DNA of 52,431 bases from Bacteroidetes bacterium GWE2_42_24 (GTDB lineage: Bacteria > Bacteroidota > Bacteroidia > Bacteroidales > TTA-H9): the NCBI GenBank assembly GCA_001768515.1, contig MEOA01000033.1, positions 1 to 52,431 on the forward strand. Direction: 5' to 3'. Positions 43,427 to 52,431 of the stretch are shown here, piece after piece. A program made the position numbers and the translations under genes. A model generated the notes under the pieces. That model was given only the letters and a program-made list of their open reading frames with translations. It was not told where the DNA came from and did no database searches. The first letter of the stretch is position 1. Each line of letters starts with the position of its first letter.

Positions 43427-44175
43427 CGGGGGCCCCTTTGTAAAGTCATTCAACTTTTTCTGTACCATTCAGTTTTACCCTGGTTCTGATACAGGCCATA
43501 CAACTCCCTGGCAGTAAGGGCACCGCACGGGTGACTAATAAACCCGGAACTATCGGCAGGGAAAATCTTTAACGATGGTCAATAGCGAAACAAGACATCA
43601 AATGTGTCCATTTCAATAAGTTATGGTTGTGATTTTTGGTGATTATTGATTTATTTGACGGTAATAATCTCTTGACAACGAGGGTTTAAACATCGTGATG
43701 ATGGCCTGTAACCCGATGAGCCCGTTCGGGCAGGCAGTAAAGGGCATCAACGTCAAACATTTCACGAAAACGCCGTGATATAAAGATAATGCCACAGGCG
43801 GAGATAAGACTAAAGATGGTAATTTCCGGTTTTTTTCACGTTCATAGGTTATGTGGCGCCGTGAATGGTTTCCCTGTAGGAGGAGCGCTTCAAATGACAG
43901 GCAATGGCCTTATGTAGTTCAACCGTGATTTGCTAATGACGGATTTGGGATAAATTCATAAAGATGTGCTTTTGCCATCATAAGCACAGGATGTTATCAC
44001 CCCGTCTTTTTGGTTTACTTCCGGGTATTGAACCCGACAGCATTGTTTCCGATGTTAATGCGGAGGGTTCTGCTGCCTTGTAATACGCGCTGTTGCGGAG
44101 GTTCTTTGACCAGATCAGTAAACAGAAATAAAAAATTTACTTAGTTAAAAATTCGATTGATTGCTTTATTACGTC
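43427..44175. other. Intergenic region, anti-sigma-like gene to metalloprotease gene
   Basis: About 750 bases between convergent genes, without a credible reading frame. A GCCCGTTCGGGC-type stem lies near 43725, not followed by a T run. No IS ends or long repeats seen. Confidence 0.5.
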
Positions 44176-47100
44176 TCATATTATGACTGCCTTATGGCAA
44201 TGAGTCTGTCCGTCGGCATCTTTAAATCTGATGATACAGAAACCCGGTACGGGATGAATAATTGATATCCTCTTTTCATTGTTTGCTTCAGTAACAATAA
44301 ATTGGACATGCTGACCTACTGCATTTGTAATTTCTATATCTTTATTTTCCGCGAATGATTCGGTGTTGCACCTGATGGTAAAAACACCACGGTTTGGATT
44401 AGGATAAACGGTAAAATGGCTCTCAACAGGAGCATTTTCAGCATCTAATGAGATTACTTCATCCGAGGACTTACCAGAGATGTTTATAATGGGATCTATT
44501 GTCCCGGTAAATGTTGACCCTGATGCGATTGTAAAGCCAGGCCTCATGCTGATGGCTGTGCAGGCCTCATAGGCCTGTTGAGCCGTGGCCAGAAAGTTTA
44601 CAGGATTTATGGAGGCAAAGATGTATTCGCCTGAATAGTTTACCTCTGAGCCCGCGTTGGCAATATCCTGATTAATCTCGATCACCTCATTACAATCAAT
44701 GGCCTGAATCACGTTCAACACCGCATCATACATGTGATAGTTGGTCTGGTTTTCGAAAGTCATAGTACTCATATCCTGTGTATGCTCGCGCCGGTTCTTT
44801 GCATCGAAGTATAGCTCGTATCTCCCTTTGGTCGTAAAGGTATAGCTAAACGATTGCTGGCTTATGGTTTGCGTACCTACCCATGTGTCCCAGGCACCTT
44901 GATGAGTGTTAGCCCAATCTGATGGCATATTATGAGTCTCTTCACCAATTTCATAGCCATTTCTATATAACTTCCACCTGAAGTCTGTTATTGACCGGTC
45001 GTCATATTGAGGTGCATCTGACGTCTGGGCCTGGCACCAATGTTCTGTATAATAACAGTTAAAATACTCTCCGGGGGTGAAATTATGGAGAAAAACAGTA
45101 GGTGATCCGTTCATTCTGACTTTGTTGCTGTGAACATTGAAATTCGCACCACCATCTTTAATAGTCTCTTGTAAAGTAAGACATTGACAAGCTGCCCCGA
45201 CCTCAATGTTTTTGGTAGTGCTGTTGCAGAATCCTGCAAAGTCGATGACATTCAGGGTTACCGGGTAAATACCAATTACAGGAAACTGAATTGTTTTCGA
45301 TGGATTACCCGAAAGGTCAGGATCGGGATTAAAATATGAATTGCCAATAATCTCCCAGGGTGGGCCACTCGAAGGAATCGGGGCTGCTCCTGAACCCAGT
45401 TCATTGCCCCATACCCATTCCCATTGCATGTATGGTTTGAAGCCGCCATAAGTCATGTCGGTAAATGTAACCGGGGTATAGACTCCCAATATTGGCTGGG
45501 ATGGGTTGAGTCCCGCGTAAGTGTAGTCAAAAGCCACCGTATGCGCCCCCGGATTACCAATATAGTACTGATAAGTGGCATTCCCTCCCCCGTTTGGATC
45601 ATCACTGTCAACATACACAACCAACTCATTGTTCCCCGGTGTCGAAGGAACCAATACTGTAAAACTGGTCTCATAGGTCCAGTCAGCTATCAGGGTAGTG
45701 GATCCGTTTTTCTGGTAAGCGACATGGAAACGGGGAATACCCCCTAAAATGTTTATATGCAGAGAAATGAGGTTTGAATTTAATTGATCATGATAGAAAG
45801 TAATCCAGGGACTGTTAGAGCCCCCGGTATTGAGTCCCGGATCGAGGACATTAATGTAATCGGAGATAAACAGTGTAGATGCCTCCGACTGGTTGTGTAC
45901 GGTGAGCCCAACCCCATAATACCCCGGAGCAGCATATTCAACCGTGGGGTTTTGCAATGTTGATGCAGATGGATTCCCACCTGGAAAGCTCCATTCCCAC
46001 GTCTGAATCGGAGAGGATCCCGGAATTGAGAGGTCTTCCAATTCAATGGGTAAGTTTACAAACTGCACCGTGCTGCCTTCTCCACCGCTGACTTTAAATA
46101 GTGCATGTAATTTAGCGGGATCATAAAGCGGTGAAAGCTTCACGTCATAGAAAGTACCGCCTGTACCCCAGAACTCCTCTTCCCTGCTATCAATCCTGGC
46201 CAGTATCAGCATAAATTTCTGTCCTTGCTGCCCATTCTCGATGACGATTGAGTTTGCTCCATTCGAAAGATCTATGATTCGGTCATCGCCTAAGCCGGTT
46301 GGGGTAACTTCCAGAAGATTGCCATATAAAGTCATCGGGGAGGCTATATTCAGCTTATTGGCATTCACCGTAACCAAAACTGAACCTGCCTCATTCATCG
46401 TTATCTCAACGTAATCGAGTCCAAAGGAGGCCGGGATATTTCTTGTGCAACTCGCATCTGTACCGTCATATTCCAGCTTTGCACTGTTAGGTTCAATGTA
46501 AAGATTATCGCCTCCATCGGTCCACAGGCCATATTGTGCATCGTTAAAGCAGACCGCCTTTGCAAACAGCCTGATAACATCGTCCATGGAGTTCATGCTG
46601 CCTGAATTCAGCTTGCTGTCCATAAAAGTTTCAATAGATTGCAGGTCTGTATTAAAATAGCCACTCATCATCTCGCGAACAATACTCAACTGACTGGTAA
46701 GATTCGGGGAGCCGGTGTTGTTATAGTGCTCAAACAGATAACGCCAAAAGAGGGCGTAATCATATTTGATTGTATTTAAACTATATCCACTGCATCCAGC
46801 AATATAATTTTCGGCTGTCAATTTATACATCCCGCGAATGCCGCTCAATTCTTCAGCATTGATAATTGTTTCGATAAAACGGGCTTGTCCTTCAACGAGA
46901 AAATCATATTCTAGAGAATTATTTGTTAGAAAAAATGTCGGGTTATGAGAATACTGTATTCCATGAAAGAACTCATGGTTAATAACCATTTTCATAAAAA
47001 TTAGATATGGATATACGTAATCCGGTTTTACAGATTCATATAAATCAGAAGAAAATGAGAGTCTTCTATCTTGGTCAACTGTTGACCAATTGAAAGAATA

Positions 47101-48594
47101 ATTATCAGACCAATAGGCTCTGGATAAAGGATAAGTTATATGATTCGCATTTATTGACACGTGGTATATTTCGGAAGAATTAAGTGGTTGATTATCTATA
47201 AGATTAGTTCCAAAACCAAAATTATCAACCCCGGATTGCAACTGGGTTACCCAGGCTTCTTTTAATTGATCGATTACCATCGTGCAATAATCTTCGCAAT
47301 CAGGTATGGCAGGAGATGTCGCAGCATTGAAAAATGATTTAACATAGTGCAGTTCGATGAACTGTTGTGGACTTGAATTGGGAAACATGTCCGTTTTAAT
47401 ACTCTCCAGCACTATAGTCGTGACAGGGAAATCTGCTACCGGAGTTCCATCCCCATTAAAAACCTCCACTGAAAAGAAACCGTCGTACTGATTGTCCTCC
47501 GGGAGAAAAACCTGTGATATAAATCCATCCTGTGCCGCCGAGTAGGTCAGGTTTGATTCAAAGATGGTTCGCCGACTATAGAACAATCCATCTGAAATTA
47601 CCTTGAGCCGATAAACATTGTTGGGAATAATTAATAATTCCTGAACCAGAAACTTACATTGTATCCCGGTAGAGCTTTCATTATTTGAAACGATAAAGTA
47701 ATGATAGTTTAGATATTCTTTATAGTTTTCATTATTTTGAACATCCACGACCGAAACAATAATGCCCGATGAGGTTTTAGATGAATCTTTGAAATTTCCA
47801 GAGTCATTTTTAGCCGGTATTATTTTAAACTTAAGGTAAATCTCAGTTGGTTTTATTTTCGATTGTGAACTACCGGATGTGTTTATAATATACTTGTGTA
47901 CAAAAATTCCATTCAAGACATAATAATATTCCTTGCCATATTGAAAAACCCGTTCTCTAAAATCAACGAACAGTAGCTTGTAGGAAACCTCAATATTGAA
48001 ATAATTATCATGGATTTTAAATGGATTACGAAGTTCAATACTGACATTGTCTAAAACATAGACATTTTGTAATAAGTCACGTATATGTTTTATATAAAAT
48101 TCTGTGAGAACTATGTCTTCGATTGATATATTTCCTCTTTGGTATGATTCATTCAACAAGGTCAGCAAGAATTCTTCTTGAAATTCCTTGAAGACTAAAT
48201 CATCAATTTTAAATACATAGTTCTTTGTTAATGGCCGTATTTGAGCATATCTAGTGTAAACCTTTAATTTAGGAATTACTCGGGAAATAACCTTTTGAAC
48301 CTCCTCACTTAATGAAAATCTATTCCAGACCGCATCCTTTGTTCTGGATTTATCATGATTTTTATCGCCGTCCATTTGGTTATCATACCAGTGTATGGTA
48401 TCATTTGCCTTAACTTTCTGGGCAAACAGGTTGGTACACGAAAACAGTACACAGGTAAAAACGAGAATGACTGCTTTAATCAAGCCTGTCGTAATCGCCA
48501 TTTCAGGCACACGGGGAAGCACCAGGCCATTCATCTCCCGATTTTCCGGGCGGTTCTCTTTTTTATGCATAGATTGCAAAACGTAGCTCTTCAT
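44176..48594 (-). CDS. Giant secreted protein with HExxH metalloprotease motif, PKD and T9SS domains
   Basis: 1472 aa. The start at 48594 lies 3 nt after the upstream stop, consistent with coupling, but an N-terminal extension of about 31 residues precedes the signal peptide (about 35-60, ending LFAQ); ATG 48501 is an alternative. His540-Glu541-x-x-His544 (INHEFFHGIQY) followed by Glu568 in LVEGQARF is a gluzincin-like HExxH...E zinc site. A PKD domain (WEWSFPGGNPSAST, about 880-940), further Ig-like modules and a T9SS sorting domain (VYPNPNRG) follow. It is probably a cell-surface zinc protease; the fold outside the motif is unassigned. It is the last gene of a four-gene minus-strand operon. 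Confidence 0.85.
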   Translation of the reverse strand: MKSYVLQSMHKKENRPENREMNGLVLPRVPEMAITTGLIKAVILVFTCVLFSCTNLFAQKVKANDTIHWYDNQMDGDKNHDKSRTKDAVWNRFSLSEEVQKVISRVIPKLKVYTRYAQIRPLTKNYVFKIDDLVFKEFQEEFLLTLLNESYQRGNISIEDIVLTEFYIKHIRDLLQNVYVLDNVSIELRNPFKIHDNYFNIEVSYKLLFVDFRERVFQYGKEYYYVLNGIFVHKYIINTSGSSQSKIKPTEIYLKFKIIPAKNDSGNFKDSSKTSSGIIVSVVDVQNNENYKEYLNYHYFIVSNNESSTGIQCKFLVQELLIIPNNVYRLKVISDGLFYSRRTIFESNLTYSAAQDGFISQVFLPEDNQYDGFFSVEVFNGDGTPVADFPVTTIVLESIKTDMFPNSSPQQFIELHYVKSFFNAATSPAIPDCEDYCTMVIDQLKEAWVTQLQSGVDNFGFGTNLIDNQPLNSSEIYHVSINANHITYPLSRAYWSDNYSFNWSTVDQDRRLSFSSDLYESVKPDYVYPYLIFMKMVINHEFFHGIQYSHNPTFFLTNNSLEYDFLVEGQARFIETIINAEELSGIRGMYKLTAENYIAGCSGYSLNTIKYDYALFWRYLFEHYNNTGSPNLTSQLSIVREMMSGYFNTDLQSIETFMDSKLNSGSMNSMDDVIRLFAKAVCFNDAQYGLWTDGGDNLYIEPNSAKLEYDGTDASCTRNIPASFGLDYVEITMNEAGSVLVTVNANKLNIASPMTLYGNLLEVTPTGLGDDRIIDLSNGANSIVIENGQQGQKFMLILARIDSREEEFWGTGGTFYDVKLSPLYDPAKLHALFKVSGGEGSTVQFVNLPIELEDLSIPGSSPIQTWEWSFPGGNPSASTLQNPTVEYAAPGYYGVGLTVHNQSEASTLFISDYINVLDPGLNTGGSNSPWITFYHDQLNSNLISLHINILGGIPRFHVAYQKNGSTTLIADWTYETSFTVLVPSTPGNNELVVYVDSDDPNGGGNATYQYYIGNPGAHTVAFDYTYAGLNPSQPILGVYTPVTFTDMTYGGFKPYMQWEWVWGNELGSGAAPIPSSGPPWEIIGNSYFNPDPDLSGNPSKTIQFPVIGIYPVTLNVIDFAGFCNSTTKNIEVGAACQCLTLQETIKDGGANFNVHSNKVRMNGSPTVFLHNFTPGEYFNCYYTEHWCQAQTSDAPQYDDRSITDFRWKLYRNGYEIGEETHNMPSDWANTHQGAWDTWVGTQTISQQSFSYTFTTKGRYELYFDAKNRREHTQDMSTMTFENQTNYHMYDAVLNVIQAIDCNEVIEINQDIANAGSEVNYSGEYIFASINPVNFLATAQQAYEACTAISMRPGFTIASGSTFTGTIDPIINISGKSSDEVISLDAENAPVESHFTVYPNPNRGVFTIRCNTESFAENKDIEITNAVGQHVQFIVTEANNEKRISIIHPVPGFCIIRFKDADGQTHCHKAVII

Positions 48595-48597
48595 TGG

Positions 48598-50505
48598 TTA
48601 ATTCCTCATTTTTTCAAGTGATTCGATACGCTTTTCCTGTTCGATGACATACAGGGTCAACTCCTCAATTTTTTGAAGAAGAAGTGCATTCATTGCCGCA
48701 AGATCTATACCATTTTTTCTTACCTGTTCTTCGGTAGGAATCTCAGGCAGGTGTTGATTAGCCTGAATATAGGACTCAAGCGCCGGCAATGTCATCAACT
48801 GATAATCGGATGAAAAGACGAAATCGCTCCAGTTAGCCTTAAGCTTTACCTTTACCTCCTCGGTGGTTATACCGCCCTCAACGAAGAGCTTGTGACCTTC
48901 TGGCAGAAGCAATGGTGCATTGCCTATACTCACCCTCCCGTCCTTGATTCGCAGTACCTTAGTTTGAACATTGTTTTCAAACAAATAGATTCCATCGGCG
49001 TTGGCTGTTATTCCGCCTGACTTGCCCGAAGATTCCAGATGTAAGCTGGCGTTTGAACTGAGCGTTGATTTGATGCGTACCTGTGCCTGTTTATTTCCAG
49101 TTCCTAAAACAGTGAGCAGATCATTTTCGCCTAACTCATCGGTGTTTAATCCAACGCGACCATCTGTGGCAATGTAGATACCTTCATTTGTTGAAGTCAT
49201 GTCATCATTGGTAATAAAATGATTGTTCAATTGGATGTTGTGTGTTGCTACATGATCACCCAGATCATCACCCATATTATTATCCATTACCAGCAGCAAT
49301 CCTGCGTCATCTACGCCAATCAGACGTGGAAGACCGGGTTCATCAGCTTCAAACGATTTTACCAATATAGTACCGTTGAAACAAGAACTTCCCTCCACCT
49401 GTAAGCGATTTTCGGTGGGTGAACAACCTATTGCCAGATTACCACCGATGGCTGTTCTTCCATTGAGATAAGATGATCCTTCGACATGAAATCTTGCCAG
49501 AGGCTCTCCAGTTCCCACACCCACATTCCCATTATCACTTAGAAACAGTTTAAAGTTGATGTTGTCGCCTTCCTTGGGGTTCGTGATCTTGCTTCCGCCA
49601 TCGAGCCACTGAAATGGTGTCCAGAAGTTAAGCCCTCCGGCATGGTACTCGATTCCCCATTTACCCCAGAATGGATTCGTGTTGGAAGAAGAAGGTGCTT
49701 CGTCGGCAAACAGGAGGCTGCTGTTGGCACTGGTGAGAAGGATATTGCCGTTTACATGGAGCGGCTGCCGGGGATTGGCAGTTAAAACGCCAACATTTTC
49801 TGTTTGAAAAACAATATTCTTTCTGGAAGAAGTGGTAAATACAAAGTCCTCATCGTTACCGCCCCTGATTGTGCTTGTTCCCATGTAAATTTGTGAATAT
49901 TGCCTTAGGCCTGTAGTCCGGTGTTCCAGCCTGATCTCCGCTGCCTCATTGATATCAGATAATACATGAAGTTTAGCTGTTGGCGAGGTAATATCCCCAA
50001 CGCCTACCTTGCCGGTTGTTCCCGGTTCACCACCAGACCCAACGTAGAGCGTGGACAAAGTACTATTAAACCCAACCATTAATGAGTATGGATCGTTATT
50101 GATTAACAATCTACCGGGGTCAACTCCTGTGCCAATTACAAATGCGCTCGTGGCTGTTGACTTCAGGTTTCTGCCCGCAACCAGCGATGCAGTAGTGGTA
50201 GCTTCAACATTTAATCCCAATGCTATGGAAGAAATACCTGTTGCCTTCGCCTGGTATCCCATGGCGATTGAATTGGCCTGTGTTGCCTGACTTTGGTTGC
50301 CAAATGAAAAAGAGTTCTGACCTGTTGCTTGCGAATTGGTTCCTCCGGCAAAGGAAGAGTTACCAGATGCAACAGGTGAAGTTCCGACTCCGCTGGCATT
50401 TGTGCCTGTGATGTTTTGGTTTTCACAATTAACACATTGGCTTTTTATCTGTCCTGAAATGACCAGGCACATCATTATTATGATGCATATTATATTTGTT
50501 TTCAT
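48598..50505 (-). CDS. YadA-head-like fibre protein with coiled-coil tail
   Basis: 635 aa with a signal peptide (about 1-22, GQIKSQ). Residues about 30-130 repeat the NSxAxGxxxxA motif of YadA-type trimeric autotransporter heads (for example GNSSFAGGTNSQATG, ANSIAMGYQAKATG). A beta-rich middle follows with GKVGVGD and NVGVGTGEP-type collar strands. The last 100 residues contain DFVFSSDYQLMTLPALESYI, HLPEIPTEEQV and a heptad-rich IEELTLYVIEQEKRIESLEKM coiled coil, a tail common in Bacteroidota fibre proteins that resembles the region before peptidase S74 chaperones. There is no outer-membrane barrel and no T9SS sorting domain, so its export and anchor are unclear. It is very likely trimeric. 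Neighbours lie 3 and 11 nt away. Confidence 0.82.
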   Translation of the reverse strand: MKTNIICIIIMMCLVISGQIKSQCVNCENQNITGTNASGVGTSPVASGNSSFAGGTNSQATGQNSFSFGNQSQATQANSIAMGYQAKATGISSIALGLNVEATTTASLVAGRNLKSTATSAFVIGTGVDPGRLLINNDPYSLMVGFNSTLSTLYVGSGGEPGTTGKVGVGDITSPTAKLHVLSDINEAAEIRLEHRTTGLRQYSQIYMGTSTIRGGNDEDFVFTTSSRKNIVFQTENVGVLTANPRQPLHVNGNILLTSANSSLLFADEAPSSSNTNPFWGKWGIEYHAGGLNFWTPFQWLDGGSKITNPKEGDNINFKLFLSDNGNVGVGTGEPLARFHVEGSSYLNGRTAIGGNLAIGCSPTENRLQVEGSSCFNGTILVKSFEADEPGLPRLIGVDDAGLLLVMDNNMGDDLGDHVATHNIQLNNHFITNDDMTSTNEGIYIATDGRVGLNTDELGENDLLTVLGTGNKQAQVRIKSTLSSNASLHLESSGKSGGITANADGIYLFENNVQTKVLRIKDGRVSIGNAPLLLPEGHKLFVEGGITTEEVKVKLKANWSDFVFSSDYQLMTLPALESYIQANQHLPEIPTEEQVRKNGIDLAAMNALLLQKIEELTLYVIEQEKRIESLEKMRN

Positions 50506-50516
50506 TTTTTGTTTAA

Positions 50517-52001
50517 TTATTCTTTAATAAATTTTCCACTGAATTTTTCTCCGTTTTCATCAACTAACTCGTACAGATACACCCCCGAAGGTAAATTACA
50601 AGTCTGTGTCCTGATCTGGTTACCATCTAGATGCAGTTGTCTGTCCAAAAACCTTGCACCTAAAGTATTATAAATCCGAAAACGGACTGTTTGCCCTGAA
50701 CACCTTCCATCAAGGGTAATATTTAAAACATCGCTCACTGGATTGGGATATACCCCTGGTTCACTCTCAGGGTGTTTTTCCACCGATGTATAGAGGAATA
50801 TGTCTTCACGGAGGACTTTCCAAATATGGATATCGCGTTCAGGCCAGCCTGTTGTATTATCATATCGAGTTCCATAAATCAGACACCCTTTGTCAGGGGT
50901 GGCTAACGTACCCCAAGATGCATAATTTGCATCCCCACCCAAAACCAAATGGCCTCGTAAGTTTAATTCTCTATCAATGATGTATAGGAATATTCCGGTT
51001 GGCAACGTTGTCCATAAAATATTATAAGTTTGGTAACCGCTTATATAGATAGTCGTGTCATCCGAATAGGCCATGCTTTTCCTGACCGCCATATATTCAA
51101 TTGTATCTTTGTTATCTAAAATAAGTTCATTGTAATATTGAGCTGATGTATCCAGCCGGTGAACTCCAAAATAGTACTCATTGATGGCGCCTGAATGATC
51201 AATCCTATTCTCTGTCATCAAAAACTCTTGGTTATTAAGCCAAACATCACTGCAAAAGGCACCACCGCCCAATGTGAAAAGCCTGTTGTAATTGAGAATG
51301 TTCAGGTCTTTATCCAGAAAGACTAATTCACCTGCCGTAAACGGGATTAGCCCATTACTGATCAGCATCAGATTATCCGAGCCTGGCATCTTTCGCAAGG
51401 TGTATGGTTCGGCCTCATACCAGGTATGGTAATAACGTGACAACAAAGTGTCGCCGTCCTGGGTCAACTTGAAGAAACAAAAGTCTCCTAACATTGTACC
51501 ATTTTCATCCCGGCAGGCCATTCCAGCAATAGCAATATTGCCGTCATTGTCAAGAATACTTTGCGCATTTACTCCTAGAAAAGTATATTGGCTATTGATC
51601 AGAAATGTCTTCTCTGAAATGATATGAAGAGCTGTGTCGAAGATCGTAATTGAGAGATGATCGTTATAATAGGGTTCTCCTGTCAGGCTCATCGAACCTG
51701 TTACGAAATAATTCCCGTTGTTGAGCAAGGTAACTGAGGAAAAGCCACCAATGGTGTCTTGATGCTCAATCCTTCTCACGATATAACTCCCATCAGGATA
51801 GATTTTCATGATGATGCCGTCATGGTCTAATAGTGTATAATTCCCAATTTGTCCTGTCAGAATTATGTTTCCCTGTTGGTCAACCATGCCATCGTTAAAG
51901 TACTCATCCTTTTCGGTGGCATAACTAATCTCGAAAGAGCTCTGGGCTGGAACCATTACAGTGTACAATACAAAGACAAAGACGATCAATAGATTTTTCA
52001 T
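50517..52001 (-). CDS. T9SS cargo protein with beta-propeller-like repeats
   Basis: 494 aa with a signal peptide (about 1-19, VMVPAQ). The body is a series of beta-strands with repeated xxGNIxxxGxxxxxxL and DxxGxxxxxxxxxxDGD motifs (for example NILNYNRLFTLGG, KGCLIYGTRYDN), probably a propeller. It ends with a T9SS sorting domain (VYPNPVSD). It resembles the WQ/GDV-repeat protein at 15569 in plan, but the repeats are more diverged. It is the second gene seen of the minus-strand operon, 11 nt before the fibre gene. Confidence 0.82.
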   Translation of the reverse strand: MKNLLIVFVFVLYTVMVPAQSSFEISYATEKDEYFNDGMVDQQGNIILTGQIGNYTLLDHDGIIMKIYPDGSYIVRRIEHQDTIGGFSSVTLLNNGNYFVTGSMSLTGEPYYNDHLSITIFDTALHIISEKTFLINSQYTFLGVNAQSILDNDGNIAIAGMACRDENGTMLGDFCFFKLTQDGDTLLSRYYHTWYEAEPYTLRKMPGSDNLMLISNGLIPFTAGELVFLDKDLNILNYNRLFTLGGGAFCSDVWLNNQEFLMTENRIDHSGAINEYYFGVHRLDTSAQYYNELILDNKDTIEYMAVRKSMAYSDDTTIYISGYQTYNILWTTLPTGIFLYIIDRELNLRGHLVLGGDANYASWGTLATPDKGCLIYGTRYDNTTGWPERDIHIWKVLREDIFLYTSVEKHPESEPGVYPNPVSDVLNITLDGRCSGQTVRFRIYNTLGARFLDRQLHLDGNQIRTQTCNLPSGVYLYELVDENGEKFSGKFIKE

Positions 52002-52042
52002 AATGAAGTGTTTTGTTCATCTAAAGCAATCATGACGAAGGA

Positions 52043-52431
52043 CTACTCTACTGTTTCGATGGAGACAGGCAGGCCAACTTGATCTATCGGGATTGCTGAG
52101 ATATAAGCATAAGTTAAATTGTTTATATGCCGTATTCTGTAATACCCGAGACTGGGAATAAAGTCCTCCTCTCCCTCAATACAGCAATTCATGAAAGTCC
52201 AGTTGACAGATCTGTTATACGCCACCGGCATCCTGTCATAAATTACCTCATCTTCACCAAAGTAGTGAAAGTTCATCTTCGCGTATGAAAGACAACGCTT
52301 CTCATCAGTTATCGGTGTAGGGCTTTCATAGTAGAAAATTAGGTTCTCGTTAAAGGAGTTCTTAAATTCATGTCCATCCAATTTGTATGGGCTCATCGGA
52401 TCCATTATATAGATAATTCGTTGAGGAGGAG
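52043..52431 (-). CDS. 3' part of a secreted or surface protein (partial at edge)
   Basis: The frame is open to the right edge of the window, so the start lies outside; the ATG at 52405 is probably internal. 129 residues are visible, with no recognised domain; two Cys (CCIEGEE) and aromatic-rich strands (YFGEDEVIYDR) suggest a small beta-rich fold. The stop is 41 nt before the T9SS gene, so it probably heads the operon. No sorting domain is present. Confidence 0.65.
   Translation of the reverse strand, partial: PPQRIIYIMDPMSPYKLDGHEFKNSFNENLIFYYESPTPITDEKRCLSYAKMNFHYFGEDEVIYDRMPVAYNRSVNWTFMNCCIEGEEDFIPSLGYYRIRHINNLTYAYISAIPIDQVGLPVSIETVE

Noticed and set aside
1..52431. tRNA and rRNA genes
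   Set aside because: I saw no cloverleaf-type sequence with a TTCGANNC arm or conserved rRNA segment on either strand.

Overview
The window looks like a chromosomal contig from a Bacteroidota bacterium, most likely a Bacteroidales/Marinilabiliales-type environmental anaerobe. The evidence is at least nine secreted proteins ending in type IX secretion (T9SS) sorting domains with a YPNP motif, lipoproteins with Bacteroidota-style signal peptides, TAnnTTTG-type -7 promoter boxes, few Shine-Dalgarno sequences, and families typical of the phylum (Omp28, LruC, WG repeats, TPR-HTH regulators). I see no rRNA, tRNA, CRISPR array or complete insertion sequence.

Layout. 1-5.1 kb (+): the tail of one T9SS cargo gene, two tandem Omp28-type (thioredoxin-like CxxC) T9SS cargo genes, each closed by a strong terminator, and an RsiV/DUF3298-like lipoprotein. 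5.1-9.3 kb (-): an SDR epimerase, then a tight housekeeping operon tsaB-purN-radical SAM-DUF6873-like with overlapping ends. 9.7-24.3 kb (-): secreted and surface proteins: a duplicated beta-helix protein, a TPR/HTH membrane regulator, a repeat-rich T9SS protein, a subtilase fused to a beta-helix, and two near-identical 313-aa T9SS paralogues. 24.6-30.2 kb (+): an AT-rich island of six small co-oriented genes separated by repeat families that resemble integron-cassette attachment sites, with related direct repeats at both edges. 30.4-34.6 kb (-): an LruC-domain lipoprotein and a C69 dipeptidase. 34.9-38 kb (+): a lipoprotein, a ricin-type beta-trefoil protein and a WG-repeat protein. 38-43.4 kb: a secreted TPR-CHAT (caspase-like) protein divergent from a sigma-like gene and a membrane anti-sigma-like gene. 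44.2-52.4 kb (-): a four-gene operon for a secreted HExxH metalloprotease-like giant, a YadA-head-like fibre protein, a T9SS protein and a truncated gene at the edge.

How the genes may work together. Most of the window builds the cell surface: T9SS cargo (proteases, adhesin or fibre-like proteins, redox-like domains), lipoproteins and signalling proteins. Two loci stand out as possibly undescribed systems. One is the cassette-like island, which has paired CCGCTAAC/GTTAGCGG ends and no recognisable integrase in the window. The other is the divergent CHAT / sigma-like / anti-sigma-like locus, with a perfect T_TTT_TTT slippery heptamer at the sigma N-terminus and an 11-bp-spaced palindrome cluster in the intergenic region; I infer protease-gated sigma release. 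Both remain inferences from sequence reading alone.
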